Assembly (NCBI GenBank): GCA_017305935.1
Contig: JAFKJU010000005.1
Location: forward strand, 124,001-188,000
DNA: 64,000 nt
Source of the DNA: Hyphomicrobiales bacterium
Lineage (GTDB): Bacteria; Pseudomonadota; Alphaproteobacteria; Rhizobiales; Rhizobiaceae
Direction of reading: 5' to 3'
Part shown: positions 1 through 10,230 of the stretch, one piece after another
Numbering within the stretch: the stretch's first letter is position 1
Layout: each line of letters opens with the position of its first letter
Translations under genes and position numbers: made by a program
The notes under the pieces: model-generated
What the model saw: the letters and a program-made list of their open reading frames with translations, nothing else
Told to the model about the DNA's origin: nothing
The model's database searches: none

Positions 1-1153
1 GGCCAACGCCGCTGTGTCCAATAATCCCATCCTCGGAAACGGCGCCGTGCCGAACATCCAGCAGGCGATTTCCCGATACCAGCAGATCGTGTCCGGCGGC
101 GGCTGGCCGACCGTGCAGTCGGCGCAGAAGCTGCAGATCGGTGTTTCCGATCCCGCCGTTCAGGCGTTGCGCCAGCGCCTGATGGTGGCAGGCGACTTGC
201 CGCGCTCTGCCGGCATGTCGAATTCCTTCGATTCCTATGTCGATAGTGCCGTCAAGCGCTTCCAGGCGCGCCATGGCCTGCCGGCGGACGGCGTCCTCGG
301 CGACTACTCGCTGAAGGCGATGAACGTGCCGGCCACCACCCGGCTCGGCCAGCTCAATACCAATCTGATCCGCCTGCAGACCATGTCGGGCGATCTCGGT
401 CGCCGTTATGTGATGGTGAATATCCCGGCCGCCTATATCGAGGCCGTCGAGGATGGACGTGTTGCATTGCGCCACACGGCGGTCGTCGGCCGCGCCAGCC
501 GCCCGACCCATATCCTCAATTCGAAGATCTATGAGGTCATTCTCAATCCCTACTGGACCGCGCCGCGCTCGATCGTCGAAAAGGACATCGTGCCGCTGAT
601 GCAGAAGGATCCGACCTATCTGTCGCGCAACAATATCCGCCTGTTCGACGCGCAGGGCCAGGAAGTTTCGCCCGAGACGGTGGACTGGCATGCGCCCAAG
701 GCCCCGAACCTGATGTTCCGTCAGGATCCCGGCAAGATCAACGCCATGGCGTCGACCAAGATCAACTTCCACAATCCCAACAACGAATACATGCACGACA
801 CGCCGCAGCAGGGCCTGTTCAACAAGCTGATGCGTTTCGAATCGTCCGGCTGTGTGCGTGTGCAGAACGTGCGCGATCTGACGACCTGGATTCTCAAGGA
901 CACCCCCGGCTGGTCTCGCCAGCAGATCGAGAAGGTGATCAACGCCCGCGTCAACACGCCGATCAAGTTGGCGGTCGAATTGCCGGTCTATTTCGTCTAC
1001 ATCACCGCCTGGTCGGCCGACGACGGTGTCGTGCAGTTCCGCGACGACATCTACAACATGGATGGCGCATCCGAACTGGCCTTGCAGACGACGGCGGGCC
1101 AGGAACAGCCGGCCGGCTCCTTCTCCACCGAGGAGGATGCCCTGCCGCAATAA
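1..1153 (+). CDS. L,D-transpeptidase (YkuD) with peptidoglycan-binding domain, 5' partial
   Basis: Probable periplasmic L,D-transpeptidase that makes 3-3 crosslinks in peptidoglycan or attaches proteins to it. The frame is open from base 2 (A-N-A-A-V-S), so the start and the signal peptide probably lie before the window; the GTG at 14 is an internal candidate only. An N-terminal peptidoglycan_binding_1-type segment (about residues 40-105 from base 14, with RFQARHGLPADGVLG) is followed by a YkuD catalytic domain. The active-site signature is visible as His near residue 261 and SSGCVRV with the nucleophile near Cys280. The C-terminal 60 residues match the YcbB-like extension. It is followed by a strong terminator, so it is transcribed separately from glyA. 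The family call is firm; the exact crosslinking role is inferred. Confidence 0.88.
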   Translation, partial: ANAAVSNNPILGNGAVPNIQQAISRYQQIVSGGGWPTVQSAQKLQIGVSDPAVQALRQRLMVAGDLPRSAGMSNSFDSYVDSAVKRFQARHGLPADGVLGDYSLKAMNVPATTRLGQLNTNLIRLQTMSGDLGRRYVMVNIPAAYIEAVEDGRVALRHTAVVGRASRPTHILNSKIYEVILNPYWTAPRSIVEKDIVPLMQKDPTYLSRNNIRLFDAQGQEVSPETVDWHAPKAPNLMFRQDPGKINAMASTKINFHNPNNEYMHDTPQQGLFNKLMRFESSGCVRVQNVRDLTTWILKDTPGWSRQQIEKVINARVNTPIKLAVELPVYFVYITAWSADDGVVQFRDDIYNMDGASELALQTTAGQEQPAGSFSTEEDALPQ

Positions 1154-1183
1154 GCCGCAGGCCGCCAGCATGGCGTTTCGACA

Positions 1184-1211
1184 GGCCGGGTGTCCATCGC
1201 CCGGCCTTTTT
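1184..1211 (+). terminator. Rho-independent terminator after the L,D-transpeptidase gene
   Basis: A GGCCGGG/CCCGGCC stem with a 9-nt loop is followed by TTTTT. It lies 30 nt after the stop codon at 1153 and ahead of the glyA leader. Confidence 0.8.
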
Positions 1212-1330
1212 GCATCCGGCGATGACCACGATCGTTGTTTGCGCTACAAATGTCGCTGGTCGTATTGCCCTCGCATCGCCGGCCCGCTAAGACGCCAAGC
1301 GCGCCATTCCAGTTCAGGGAGCCTTCCGCA

Positions 1331-2623
1331 ATGTCGAACACCGATGCTTTCTTCACCCGCCCGCTGGCCGAAACAGATCCGGATATCTTCGGTGCCATCG
1401 AGAAGGAACTCGGCCGTCAGCGTCACGAAATCGAGCTGATCGCCTCCGAGAACATCGTCTCCCGCGCCGTGCTGGAGGCGCAAGGGTCGATCATGACCAA
1501 CAAATACGCGGAAGGCTATCCGGGCAAGCGCTATTACGGCGGCTGCCAGTTCGTGGATATCGCCGAAGAGCTGGCGATCGAACGCGCCAAGAAGCTGTTT
1601 GGCGTCAATTTCGCCAACGTCCAGCCGAATTCCGGTTCGCAGATGAACCAGGCCGTCTTCCTGGCGCTGCTGCAGCCGGGCGACACCTTCATGGGCCTCG
1701 ACCTGAATTCCGGGGGCCATCTGACCCATGGTTCGCCGGTCAACATGTCGGGCAAATGGTTCAATGTCGTTTCCTACGGCGTGCGCGAAAGCGATCACCT
1801 CTTGGATATGGACGACGTCGCCGAGAAGGCCCGCACCCACAAGCCGAAGCTGATCATCGCCGGCGGCACCGCTTACTCCCGCATCTGGGACTGGAAGCGC
1901 TTCCGCGAGATCGCCGATGAAGTCGGCGCCTATCTGATGGTCGACATGGCCCACATCGCCGGCCTCGTCGCCGGTGGCCAGCATCCGTCGCCGTTCCCGC
2001 ATTGCCACGTCGCCACCACCACGACCCACAAGTCGCTGCGCGGCCCGCGCGGTGGCGTCGTGCTGACCAATGACGAGGATATTGCCAAGAAGATCAACTC
2101 GGCCGTCTTCCCCGGCCTGCAGGGCGGCCCGCTGATGCATATCATCGCCGCCAAGGCCGTCGCCTTCGGCGAGGCGCTGCAGCCCGACTTCAAGGATTAT
2201 GCCGCGCAGATCGTCAAGAATGCCCGCACGCTGGCCGAAACCCTGAAGGCCAACGGTCTCGATATCGTCTCCGGCGGCACCGACAACCACCTCATGCTGG
2301 TCGATCTTCGCAAGAAGAACGCCACCGGCAAGCGCGCCGAGGCCGCTCTCGGCCGCGCCTACATCACCTGCAACAAGAACGGCATTCCCTTCGATCCGGA
2401 AAAGCCCTTCGTCACCTCGGGCGTCCGTCTCGGCGCTCCGGCCGGCACGACCCGCGGCTTCAAGGAAGCCGAGTTCAAGGAAATCGGCGAGCTGATCGTC
2501 GAGGTCCTCGACGGCCTGAAGGTGGCGAATTCGGACGAGGGCAATGCCGGTGTCGAAGCGGGCGTGCGCGAAAAGGTGCTGAAGCTCACGGGCCGCTTCC
2601 CGATGTACGGCTACATGGCCTGA
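1331..2623 (+). CDS. glyA: Serine hydroxymethyltransferase GlyA
   Basis: PLP enzyme of the cytoplasm that interconverts serine plus tetrahydrofolate with glycine plus methylene-tetrahydrofolate, the main one-carbon source. The protein is 430 aa, normal for bacterial SHMT. Visible signatures are [10 protein letters not shown] near the N-terminus, [20 protein letters not shown] and the PLP-lysine motif [14 protein letters not shown] (Lys234). The ATG at 1331 is chosen over upstream in-frame codons because AGGGAG lies at 1317-1322 and family members start with a short M-S-N-type leader. It heads a compact run of genes: nrdR begins 3 bp after its stop, with the riboflavin genes next. No riboswitch could be recognised in the 120-bp leader. 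Confidence 0.97.
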   Translation: MSNTDAFFTRPLAETDPDIFGAIEKELGRQRHEIELIASENIVSRAVLEAQGSIMTNKYAEGYPGKRYYGGCQFVDIAEELAIERAKKLFGVNFANVQPNSGSQMNQAVFLALLQPGDTFMGLDLNSGGHLTHGSPVNMSGKWFNVVSYGVRESDHLLDMDDVAEKARTHKPKLIIAGGTAYSRIWDWKRFREIADEVGAYLMVDMAHIAGLVAGGQHPSPFPHCHVATTTTHKSLRGPRGGVVLTNDEDIAKKINSAVFPGLQGGPLMHIIAAKAVAFGEALQPDFKDYAAQIVKNARTLAETLKANGLDIVSGGTDNHLMLVDLRKKNATGKRAEAALGRAYITCNKNGIPFDPEKPFVTSGVRLGAPAGTTRGFKEAEFKEIGELIVEVLDGLKVANSDEGNAGVEAGVREKVLKLTGRFPMYGYMA

Positions 2624-2626
2624 TCC

Positions 2627-3106
2627 ATGCGCTGCCCGTTCTGCGGTTCGGAAGACACGCAAGTCAAGGATTCCCGGCCGGCGGAGGATGGCACGTCCAT
2701 CCGCCGCCGCCGGATCTGTCCGGATTGCGGCGGGCGGTTCACCACTTTCGAGCGCGTGCAGTTGCGCGAGCTGATGGTGGCCAAGAAGACCGGGCGCAAG
2801 CAGCCCTTCGACCGCAACAAGCTGGTGCGGTCGTTCGAGATCGCGCTGCGCAAGCGCCCCGTGGACCGCGACCGCATCGAGCGCGCGGTCTCCGGCATCG
2901 TCCGCAGGCTGGAAAGTTCGGGCGAGACGGATATTCCTGCGGAAGAAATCGGCCTGCAGGTGCTGGAAGCGTTGAAGACACTGGATGACGTCGCCTTCGT
3001 GCGTTATGCCTCGGTCTATCGCGACTTCTCCCACGCCGAGGACTTCGAACAGGTGATCAAGGAAATCAACGCCAAGATCGGCCGGGACACCGGCTCGGAC
3101 GCCTGA
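2627..3106 (+). CDS. nrdR: Transcriptional repressor NrdR
   Basis: Zinc-finger/ATP-cone repressor of ribonucleotide reductase genes, which senses the dATP/ATP balance. The 159-aa protein begins [18 protein letters not shown], and a second Cys pair in CPDCGGRF completes the four-Cys zinc ribbon. An ATP-cone domain follows from about residue 48 ([15 protein letters not shown]). The length fits the family (150-160 aa). It sits 3 bp after glyA and 5 bp before ribD, so it is probably co-transcribed with both. This position between glyA and rib genes is common in Rhizobiales. Confidence 0.97.
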   Translation: MRCPFCGSEDTQVKDSRPAEDGTSIRRRRICPDCGGRFTTFERVQLRELMVAKKTGRKQPFDRNKLVRSFEIALRKRPVDRDRIERAVSGIVRRLESSGETDIPAEEIGLQVLEALKTLDDVAFVRYASVYRDFSHAEDFEQVIKEINAKIGRDTGSDA

Positions 3107-3111
3107 CCGTC

Positions 3112-4197
3112 ATGGATGGTGCAGGTCAGGACCGCCGCTTCATGGCGGCAGCGGTGCGTCTGTCGCGCTGGAATGCCGGGAATACGGCCACCAACCCTTC
3201 CGTCGGCTGCCTTGTGGTCAAGGATGGCGCCATCGTCGGCTCGGGCGTGACCGCGCCCGGCGGACGTCCCCATGCCGAGCCGCAGGCGCTGGCCATGGCC
3301 GGCGACAAGACGCATGGCGCGACCGTCTATGTCACGCTCGAACCCTGTTCCCATCACGGCAGGACGCCGCCCTGCGCCGATGCGCTGATCGCGGCCGGCG
3401 TCGCCCGCGTGGTGATCGGCGTTGCCGATCCCGATCACCGTGTCTGCGGGCGCGGCATCGCCATGCTTGAAGAGGCGGGCATTGCGGTCGAGACCGGCGT
3501 CCTGGAGGCCGAATGCCGCCATGCCTTGGCCGCCTACCTGATGCGCCAGACGAACAAGCGGCCCTATGTGACTCTGAAGCTTGCGGTTTCCGCCGATGGG
3601 ATGATCGGCCGCGCCGGCTCGGGGCAGGTGGCGATCACGGGCCCGGTGTCCCGGGCGCAGGTGCATGCACTGCGCGCCGAGACGGATGCGATTCTGGTCG
3701 GCATCGGCACGGCGCTGGCCGACGATCCCGAACTGACCTGCCGCCTGCCGGGCCTCGAAGCCCGGTCGCCGGTGCGCATCGTCGTCGATGCCCGGCTTGA
3801 GCTGCCGGCCGGGGGCAAGATGGCGCGCTCGGCGGGCCATGTGCCGGTCATCGCCGTTGCCGCCCCTGCCGTCGGCGAAAACGGCGGCGGTCGCCGCGCC
3901 GCGCTGGAGGCCGAGGGCGTCGAGGTGCTGGAAACCACCGATGTCGAAAGCCTGCTGTTCGGGCTGGCGACGCGCGGCATTTCTTCGCTGATGGTCGAGG
4001 GCGGCGCACGCGTTGCCCGCGCCTTCCTGGAGGCCGGGCTGGTCGATCGCATCCTCCTGTTTCGCGGCGCAGTCGAAATCGGCGCCGGCGGGGTTGAATC
4101 GCCTGTCGTGGCAAACGATATGCCAGCCGGCTTCACCCTGATCCGCTCCTATGCCTTCGGCAGCGATCGCTGCGACGATTATGAAAGGGCTTCATGA
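3112..4197 (+). CDS. ribD: Bifunctional riboflavin biosynthesis protein RibD
   Basis: Catalyses two consecutive cytoplasmic steps of riboflavin synthesis: deamination of the pyrimidine made from GTP, then NADPH-dependent reduction of the ribosyl side chain. The N-terminal deaminase domain (about residues 1-145) carries the zinc motif HAEPQAL plus PCSHHGRTPPCADAL. The C-terminal RibD_C reductase domain begins around KLAVSADGMIG and includes MVEGGARVARAFL. At 361 aa it has the usual bifunctional length. The start at 3112 follows the nrdR stop by 5 bp, and its TGA abuts the ribE ATG with no gap, implying translational coupling. Confidence 0.96.
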   Translation: MDGAGQDRRFMAAAVRLSRWNAGNTATNPSVGCLVVKDGAIVGSGVTAPGGRPHAEPQALAMAGDKTHGATVYVTLEPCSHHGRTPPCADALIAAGVARVVIGVADPDHRVCGRGIAMLEEAGIAVETGVLEAECRHALAAYLMRQTNKRPYVTLKLAVSADGMIGRAGSGQVAITGPVSRAQVHALRAETDAILVGIGTALADDPELTCRLPGLEARSPVRIVVDARLELPAGGKMARSAGHVPVIAVAAPAVGENGGGRRAALEAEGVEVLETTDVESLLFGLATRGISSLMVEGGARVARAFLEAGLVDRILLFRGAVEIGAGGVESPVVANDMPAGFTLIRSYAFGSDRCDDYERAS

Positions 4198-4815
4198 ATG
4201 TTCACCGGCATTGTCACCGATATCGGCACGGTCGAGGCCGTCACGCCGCTGAGGCAGGGCATCAGGCTCAAGGTTGCGACGGCGTATGATCCGGCCGGCA
4301 TCGACATGGGCGCCTCGATTGCCCATTCCGGCGTCTGCCTCACCGTTACAGGCCTGCCGGCGGAAGGCGACAATGCCCGCTGGTTCGAGGTCGAGGCCTG
4401 GGAAGAAGCGCTGCGCCTGACGACCATCGCGAACTGGCTGCCGGGCACCCGCATCAACCTGGAACGCTCTCTGAAGATCGGCGACGAACTCGGCGGCCAT
4501 ATCGTCTCCGGCCATGTCGACGGCAAGGCCGAGATCCTCTCGGTGACGGCGGAAGGCGACGCGACCCGGTTCCGCCTGCGCGCGCCGGAGCATCTGGCGA
4601 AATTCGTGGCGCCCAAGGGCTCGATCGCACTCGACGGCACGTCGCTGACCGTCAATGCGGTGGAAGACGTCGAATTCGACGTATTGCTGATCCGCCACAC
4701 GCTGGAGGTGACGACCTGGGGAGAGCGCAAGGCCGGCGATTTCGTCAATTTCGAAGTCGACACCATGGCGCGTTACGCGGCGCGCCTCGCCCAGTTTCCG
4801 GCGACCCAGCCTTGA
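4198..4815 (+). CDS. ribE: Riboflavin synthase alpha subunit
   Basis: Converts two molecules of 6,7-dimethyl-8-ribityllumazine to riboflavin plus the pyrimidine precursor. The 205-aa protein shows the two tandem lumazine-binding barrels of the family: the first starts MFTGIVTDIGTVEAV, and the second covers about residues 97-195 with GSIALDGTSLTVNAV. The ATG immediately follows the ribD stop codon. About 130 bp separate it from ribH; that gap was checked for an FMN riboswitch and none was evident. Some genomes name this gene ribC. Confidence 0.95.
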   Translation: MFTGIVTDIGTVEAVTPLRQGIRLKVATAYDPAGIDMGASIAHSGVCLTVTGLPAEGDNARWFEVEAWEEALRLTTIANWLPGTRINLERSLKIGDELGGHIVSGHVDGKAEILSVTAEGDATRFRLRAPEHLAKFVAPKGSIALDGTSLTVNAVEDVEFDVLLIRHTLEVTTWGERKAGDFVNFEVDTMARYAARLAQFPATQP

Positions 4816-4945
4816 GCCACGAGGCCAGCGAAGCATCGAAATGGGTCGTTTGGCCTGAAAAAGCTTGCAAAGCGCCAAGGGCCGTGTTTTCTCCGGCGCT
4901 TGGATCCTTGCGCATTTGCGCCGTTACATCATTGGATAATCTCAC

Positions 4946-5395
4946 ATGAGCTCGAAGCCCCACCTTCTCATCGTCGAGGCCCGCTTTTACGACGACATGG
5001 CCGATGCTCTGCTCGATGGCGCCAAGACGGCCCTCGAAGACGCCGGCGCCACCTATGACATCATCACGGTTCCGGGCGCGCTCGAAATCCCGCCGACCAT
5101 CGCCATGGCGCTCGACGGCGCCGACAATGGCGGCACGGAATATGACGGCTATGTCGTGCTCGGCATGGTCATCCGTGGCGAAACCTACCACTTCGATATC
5201 GTTTCCAACGAGTCGAGCCGCGCCCTGATGGATCTGGCCGTCAGCGAGTCGCTGGCCATCGGCAACGGCATCATGACCGTGGAGAATGAGGCGCAGGGCT
5301 GGGCACGCGCCCGCCGCTCCGACAAGGACAAGGGCGGTTTCGCCGCCCGCGCGGCCCTGCGCATGATCGAGATCAAGCAGCGTCTGGGTGGTTGA
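4946..5395 (+). CDS. ribH: 6,7-dimethyl-8-ribityllumazine synthase
   Basis: Penultimate enzyme of riboflavin synthesis, joining the pyrimidine with 3,4-dihydroxybutanone 4-phosphate; it assembles into pentamers or larger shells. The protein is 149 aa, typical length. Recognisable pieces are the phosphate/substrate-binding PGALEIP motif and [12 protein letters not shown], whose His is the conserved catalytic residue of the family. It follows ribE and ends 4 bp before nusB, an arrangement (ribH-nusB) widely conserved in bacteria. Rhizobia often carry a second ribH elsewhere; this copy is the one linked to ribE and nusB. Confidence 0.96.
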   Translation: MSSKPHLLIVEARFYDDMADALLDGAKTALEDAGATYDIITVPGALEIPPTIAMALDGADNGGTEYDGYVVLGMVIRGETYHFDIVSNESSRALMDLAVSESLAIGNGIMTVENEAQGWARARRSDKDKGGFAARAALRMIEIKQRLGG

Positions 5396-5399
5396 GGCC

Positions 5400-5885
5400 A
5401 TGAGCAATCAGGAAAACGACAAGCCGGTCGTCAAGCAGGCCAACCAACGCGGCGCGGCGCGTCTTGCCGCCGTGCAGGCGCTCTATCAGATGGATGTCGG
5501 CGGCGCCGGCGTTCTCGAAGTCGTCGCCGAATACGAGGCGCATCGTCTCGGTCAGGAAGTCGATGGCGATACCTATCTCAAGGCGGATGCCGGCTGGTTC
5601 CGCTCTATCGTCTCGGGCGTTGTGCGTGACCAGAAGAACCTCGATCCGCTGATCGCCACGGCGCTGCAGGACGACTGGGCGCTGTCGCGCATCGACAGCA
5701 CTGTGCGCGCCATCCTGCGTGCCGGCGTCTTCGAATTGCGCGAGCGAAAGGACGTGCCGGTCGCCGTCATCGTCACCGAATATGTCGAAATCGCCCACGC
5801 TTTCTTCTCCGAGGACGAGCCGAAGCTGGTGAACGCCGTGCTCGACCGCATCGCCCGCCAGGTGCGCGGCGATACGCGCAAATAA
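5400..5885 (+). CDS. nusB: Transcription antitermination factor NusB
   Basis: RNA-binding protein that with NusE (S10) binds boxA of rRNA leaders and supports processive antitermination. It is 161 aa, all-helical NusB fold, with [20 protein letters not shown] at the N-terminus and the conserved C-terminal segment [14 protein letters not shown]. The ATG at 5400 lies 4 bp after the ribH stop; a GTG 12 bp further upstream in the same frame is less likely because it overlaps ribH. Last gene of the glyA-nrdR-rib run, since a dispersed repeat follows directly. Confidence 0.95.
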   Translation: MSNQENDKPVVKQANQRGAARLAAVQALYQMDVGGAGVLEVVAEYEAHRLGQEVDGDTYLKADAGWFRSIVSGVVRDQKNLDPLIATALQDDWALSRIDSTVRAILRAGVFELRERKDVPVAVIVTEYVEIAHAFFSEDEPKLVNAVLDRIARQVRGDTRK

Positions 5886-5889
5886 GGCA

Positions 5890-6036
5890 ATTCCTCCCGC
5901 GCCCTGATCCTCCTGCCGCAAGACGGGGAGAGGGGACTTGCCCCAACGAGCCACGTTGTGTGAGAAGACCGGTGCGGCATATCCTCGCCCCGTTTGCGGG
6001 GAGATCGCCGGCAGGCCGGATGAGGGGTGAAACGGC
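5890..6036 (+). repeat. Rhizobial dispersed palindromic repeat (RIME-like)
   Basis: The 187-bp gap between nusB and the MFS gene is filled by a GC-rich mosaic. One half contains CTGCCGCAAGACGGGGAGAG, the other CCTCGCCCCGTTTGCGGGGA followed by GCCGGCAGGCCGGATGAGGG. The second half folds as CCCCG-TTTG-CGGGG. From memory this wording recurs in intergenic regions of Rhizobium, Sinorhizobium and Agrobacterium. It may act as a weak terminator or mRNA-stability element; no coding potential was seen. Confidence 0.75.
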
Positions 6037-6072
6037 CGTGCATAAGCGATAGACGAGGGAGCGAGACTGCCG

Positions 6073-7308
6073 ATGCTGAACAAAGCCGAAGACATGGGCA
6101 GTACCGGTCTCGACGCGCAGCTGCGCATCGCCAAGCGGAATGTTCTCATTCTCACCGTGGCGCAGGCGATTCTCGGCGCCGCCCCGCCGCTCAGCTTTGC
6201 CGTCGGCGGGCTCGTCGGCTACCAGTTGCTCGGCGCCGACAAGTCGTTGGCCACCGCGCCGCTGACCGGCTTCAACATCGGCGTCGCCTGCGGCGCCATG
6301 CTGATCGCCTTTCTCTCCCAACGGATCGGGCGTCGCGCCAGCTTCATGCTGGGCGCGGCGCTAGCCGCCATCGGCAGCGCGCTGGCGGCGATTGCGCTGT
6401 TCCGGCAGGATTTCTGGATGTTCGGCGCAGCCTTGTTGGTCATCGGCGTCTCCTCCGGCTTTTCGCAGAAAATTCGTTTTGCCGCGGCGGATGCCTCGCC
6501 CTCCTTCTTCAAGCCGCGCGCCATTTCCTGGATTCTCGCCGGCGGCATTGTCTCGGCGGTGTTGGGATCGCAACTCGCCATCTGGACGCGGGAATTGCTG
6601 TCGCCTGTGCTGTTTGCCGGCTCTTTCGTGGCGCTGGTGCCCATCTGCCTGGTGGCGCTCGCCGTCTTTTCCCTGCTCGACCTGCCGGAAGTGGAAAGTC
6701 GCAAGCATGCCGTCGCATCGCGCCGGCCATTGCGCGAAATCATCCTGACCCAGCGTTTCCTGACCGGCATGGTTTGCGGCATTTCCACCTATGCGCTGAT
6801 GACATTCATGATGACCGGCGCGCCGCTCGCCATGGTCATCGGCTGCGGCTTCTCCTCTGATCTGGCGACGCTCGGCATTCAGTGGCATGTGCTGGCGATG
6901 TTCGCGCCGAGCTTCTTCACCGGCATGCTGATCAGCCGCTTCGGCACCGAGCGAATCGTCGCCGTCGGCCTTGTCATTCTCATGGCTTGCGCGGTCGTGG
7001 CCCATGCCGGCATCGCGCTGTGGAATTTCTGGGGTGCGCTCATCCTGCTCGGCATCGGCTGGAATTTCGGCTTCATCGGCGCCACCTCCATCGTCGCTTC
7101 GAGCTATGCGCCGGAAGAGGCCGATCGTGTCCAGGGGTTCCACGATATCGTGCTGTTCGGATCGGTGGCGCTTGCCTCCTTCGCCTCCGGCAAGGTCTTC
7201 AACGCGTTCGGCTGGGAAGCGATGAACCTGATCATCTGGCCGATCACCGGCCTTTGCCTCTTTCTCGTGCTTCTCCTCTGGCGTTCCAAGGCCAAGGCCG
7301 GCGCGTAA
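6073..7308 (+). CDS. Major facilitator superfamily transporter
   Basis: Predicted inner-membrane secondary transporter with about twelve hydrophobic helices over 411 aa. The loop between helices 2 and 3 carries SQRIGRRASFML, the usual MFS G-x-x-x-D/R-R-x-G-R-R-type motif, and a related sequence, SRFGTERIVAVG, recurs in the second half. The start at 6073 is preceded by GAGGGAG at 6055-6061. The substrate cannot be deduced; YcaD/NreB-type drug or metabolite exporters are possible relatives. It stands alone between the repeat element and hppA, with no regulator next to it. Confidence 0.85.
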   Translation: MLNKAEDMGSTGLDAQLRIAKRNVLILTVAQAILGAAPPLSFAVGGLVGYQLLGADKSLATAPLTGFNIGVACGAMLIAFLSQRIGRRASFMLGAALAAIGSALAAIALFRQDFWMFGAALLVIGVSSGFSQKIRFAAADASPSFFKPRAISWILAGGIVSAVLGSQLAIWTRELLSPVLFAGSFVALVPICLVALAVFSLLDLPEVESRKHAVASRRPLREIILTQRFLTGMVCGISTYALMTFMMTGAPLAMVIGCGFSSDLATLGIQWHVLAMFAPSFFTGMLISRFGTERIVAVGLVILMACAVVAHAGIALWNFWGALILLGIGWNFGFIGATSIVASSYAPEEADRVQGFHDIVLFGSVALASFASGKVFNAFGWEAMNLIIWPITGLCLFLVLLLWRSKAKAGA

Positions 7309-7511
7309 GACGCGACTGACTATGTCATTTTTAAATAAGGCATATCGGCATTCGCAGGGCGCATAGCGCTTGAATGGTCGGGGCTTGACGCCGCAAGTTC
7401 CTGCACGCAATCTCGCCGCACACGGGAGTCCCGCCGGAGAGGAGCCGGCATGTCTGCCTGTGGGTGACGCCGGGAGAAGATCGCCCGGCCTTTAGGAGAG
7501 GACTAAGCGGA

Positions 7512-9647
7512 ATGACCATTTTGTTTGGCGTTATCGCGTGCGGATTGCTCTCGGTAATCTACGCTATTTGGGCGACACAGTCTGTTCTTGCCGCCGACCA
7601 GGGCAATGCACGGATGCAGGAGATTGCCGGCTATATCCGGGAAGGGGCCCAAGCCTATCTCACGCGCCAGTATAAAACGATTGCGATTGTCGGTATTTTG
7701 GTTTTCATCGCCACCTGGTACCTGTTGTCGGGCGAGGCGGCCATCGGTTTTCTGATCGGTGCGGTTCTGTCCGGGGCGGCCGGTTTCATCGGCATGCATG
7801 TCTCGGTGCGCGCCAACGTCCGCACGGCACAGGCCTCGTCCCATAGCCTGTCGGCCGGCCTCGATATCGCCTTCAAATCCGGCGCGATCACCGGCATGCT
7901 GGTCGCGGGTCTCGCCCTTCTCGGCGTCTCGATCTATTTCTATGTTCTCACCGGCCCGCTCGGCCATGAAAGCGGCTCGCGCGAGGTGATCGACGCGCTG
8001 GTGGCGCTCGGCTTCGGCGCGTCGCTGATCTCGATCTTCGCCCGTCTCGGCGGCGGCATCTTCACCAAGGGCGCCGATGTCGGCGGGGATCTCGTCGGCA
8101 AGGTGGAAGCCGGCATTCCCGAAGACGATCCGCGCAACCCCGCCACCATCGCCGATAACGTCGGCGACAATGTCGGCGATTGCGCCGGCATGGCGGCCGA
8201 CCTGTTCGAAACCTATGCCGTTTCCGTGGTCGCGACAATGGTTCTCGCCGCGATCTTCTTCGCCGGCGCCCCGATCCTGCAATCGGCGATGATCTACCCG
8301 CTGGCGATTTGCGGTGCCTGCATCATCACCTCCATCGTCGGCACCTTCTTCGTCAAGCTCGGTATCAACGGCTCGATCATGGGCGCGCTGTACAAGGGGC
8401 TGATCGTCACCGGCGTCCTGTCGATCCTCGGGCTCGGCGTCGCCACGTCGCTGACCGTCGGCTGGGGCTCGCTCGGCACTGTCGCCGGCCGTGACATCAC
8501 CGGCACCAACCTGTTCGTCTGCGGCCTTGTCGGCCTCGTGGTCACGGCGCTGATCGTCGTCATCACCGAATATTACACCGGCACCAACAAGCGGCCGGTC
8601 AATTCCATCGCCCAGGCCTCGGTCACCGGCCACGGCACCAATGTCATCCAGGGCCTGGCCGTGTCGCTGGAATCGACGGCGCTGCCGGCTCTGGTCATCG
8701 TCGGCGGCATCATCGCCACCTACCAGTTGGGCGGCCTGTTCGGCACCGGCATCGCCGTCACCGCCATGCTTGGCCTTGCCGGCATGATCGTGGCGCTCGA
8801 CGCCTTCGGCCCGGTCACCGACAATGCCGGCGGCATCGCCGAAATGTCGCATCTGCCGCCGGAAGTGCGTCGCTCCACCGATGCGCTCGATGCCGTTGGC
8901 AACACCACCAAGGCCGTCACCAAGGGGTATGCCATCGGTTCGGCCGGCCTCGGTGCGCTCGTGCTGTTCGCGGCCTATGCCAACGACCTGCAATATTTCG
9001 CCTCGAACGGCGACAAATATCCATATTTCGCCGATGTCGGCACCATCTCCTTCGACCTGTCTAACCCTTACGTGGTCGCCGGCCTGCTGTTCGGCGGTCT
9101 GGTGCCCTATCTCTTCGGCGGCATCGCCATGACGGCCGTGGGCCGTGCGGCGGGCGCCATCGTCGAGGAGGTGCGCCGCCAGTTCCGCGAGAAGCCGGGC
9201 ATCATGCAGGGCACGGAACGGCCGGATTACGGCCGCGCCGTCGACCTGCTGACCAAGGCGGCGATTCGCGAGATGATCATTCCCTCGCTGCTGCCGGTGC
9301 TTGCGCCCATCGTGGTCTATTTCGGCGTGCTGTTGCTCTCCGGCTCCAAGGCCTCGGCCTTTGCCGCACTCGGCGCCTCGTTGCTCGGCGTCATCATCAA
9401 CGGGTTGTTCGTGGCGATCTCCATGACATCCGGCGGCGGCGCCTGGGATAACGCGAAGAAGAGCTTCGAGGACGGTTTTGTCGACAAGGATGGCGTGCGC
9501 CATGTCAAGGGTTCGGAAGCTCACAAGGCCTCCGTCACCGGCGACACGGTCGGCGATCCCTATAAGGACACGGCCGGCCCCGCCGTCAACCCGGCGATCA
9601 AGATCACCAACATCGTCGCGCTGCTGCTTCTGGCCGTTCTGGCCTGA
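7512..9647 (+). CDS. hppA: Membrane-bound proton-translocating pyrophosphatase
   Basis: Hydrolyses pyrophosphate and pumps protons across the inner or acidocalcisome-like membrane. The 711-aa protein has about 16 transmembrane helices. The catalytic signature [19 protein letters not shown] and the acidic motifs [20 protein letters not shown] are intact, and [17 protein letters not shown] is near the C-terminus. The segment [10 protein letters not shown] has Lys467 where potassium-dependent enzymes have Ala, pointing to the K-independent proton-pumping class. ATG 7512 is chosen because AGGAGAGG lies at 7494-7501. The 200-bp leader contains a GCCGGG/CCCGGC hairpin (about 7469-7489) just before the ribosome site. 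A bidirectional terminator follows. Confidence 0.96.
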   Translation: MTILFGVIACGLLSVIYAIWATQSVLAADQGNARMQEIAGYIREGAQAYLTRQYKTIAIVGILVFIATWYLLSGEAAIGFLIGAVLSGAAGFIGMHVSVRANVRTAQASSHSLSAGLDIAFKSGAITGMLVAGLALLGVSIYFYVLTGPLGHESGSREVIDALVALGFGASLISIFARLGGGIFTKGADVGGDLVGKVEAGIPEDDPRNPATIADNVGDNVGDCAGMAADLFETYAVSVVATMVLAAIFFAGAPILQSAMIYPLAICGACIITSIVGTFFVKLGINGSIMGALYKGLIVTGVLSILGLGVATSLTVGWGSLGTVAGRDITGTNLFVCGLVGLVVTALIVVITEYYTGTNKRPVNSIAQASVTGHGTNVIQGLAVSLESTALPALVIVGGIIATYQLGGLFGTGIAVTAMLGLAGMIVALDAFGPVTDNAGGIAEMSHLPPEVRRSTDALDAVGNTTKAVTKGYAIGSAGLGALVLFAAYANDLQYFASNGDKYPYFADVGTISFDLSNPYVVAGLLFGGLVPYLFGGIAMTAVGRAAGAIVEEVRRQFREKPGIMQGTERPDYGRAVDLLTKAAIREMIIPSLLPVLAPIVVYFGVLLLSGSKASAFAALGASLLGVIINGLFVAISMTSGGGAWDNAKKSFEDGFVDKDGVRHVKGSEAHKASVTGDTVGDPYKDTAGPAVNPAIKITNIVALLLLAVLA

Positions 9648-9663
9648 AGCCAGGCCTTCAAGC

Positions 9664-9697
9664 AAAAACCCCGCCGGAGCGATCCGGCGGGGTTTTG
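9664..9697. terminator. Bidirectional terminator between hppA and bamE
   Basis: AAAACCCCGCCGGA/TCCGGCGGGGTTTT forms a 14-bp perfect stem around a GCGA loop. A-rich and T-rich ends serve both converging genes. Confidence 0.9.
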
Positions 9698-9714
9698 CTG
9701 GGAATGGAAAAGGC

Positions 9715-10230
9715 TTACTGGCCCTGCTGCGTCGGCCCGCCGAGAATGCTCTTGGCCATGCTGGCCGCGTTGCTGCCGCCGGAGAGCAACTGCTGCAGGA
9801 AGGTGAGATCCTTGCCGCCGGTCGGCGTGGTGCGCGAGATGTTGTCGAACACCTTGCCGTCCTTGAGCGTATAGTTGGCGCGCTGCGAGACGACGCCGTC
9901 CTTGTCGAAATAGATGGCGAGGACGCTCTGGTCGACCAGCTGCGGCTTCAGGAAAGCGGCCTGGCGCACGCGCTTCTGCGAGATGTAGTAGAAAACTTCG
10001 CCATCGAAGGTGCCGATGGTCGAGGGTGAGCCGAGCGACAGCAGCACCTGCTCGCGGCTGGCTCCGACGGGCGCCAGCGCCAGCGACTGTTCGTCGACGA
10101 CATAGCCGTTGTTCATGACTTCGGTGGTGGAGGCGCAGCCGGTCACGCCGGCGCTAAGGAGCGCAACGGCGACAGCGGCGCTTTTCACAAATTTCGCGTT
10201 CGATTTCGAAGACCGCTTGTACGACGCCAT
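9715..10230 (-). CDS. bamE: Outer membrane protein assembly factor BamE (SmpA/OmlA) lipoprotein
   Basis: Small lipoprotein subunit of the BAM complex that inserts beta-barrel proteins into the outer membrane. The 171-aa protein has a basic N-terminus, a hydrophobic stretch and a lipobox-like GVTGC with Cys around residue 32. The SmpA/OmlA domain follows (residues about 45-125), including GASREQVLLSLGSPSTIG and VFYYISQKR. The C-terminal Gly/Ser-rich tail is typical of rhizobial members. It is convergent with hppA and divergent from the bc1 chaperone gene. Confidence 0.9.
   Translation of the reverse strand: MASYKRSSKSNAKFVKSAAVAVALLSAGVTGCASTTEVMNNGYVVDEQSLALAPVGASREQVLLSLGSPSTIGTFDGEVFYYISQKRVRQAAFLKPQLVDQSVLAIYFDKDGVVSQRANYTLKDGKVFDNISRTTPTGGKDLTFLQQLLSGGSNAASMAKSILGGPTQQGQ

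Noticed and set aside
4816-4945. FMN riboswitch before ribH
   Set aside because: The 130-bp gap is too short and shows none of the six-stem RFN wording.
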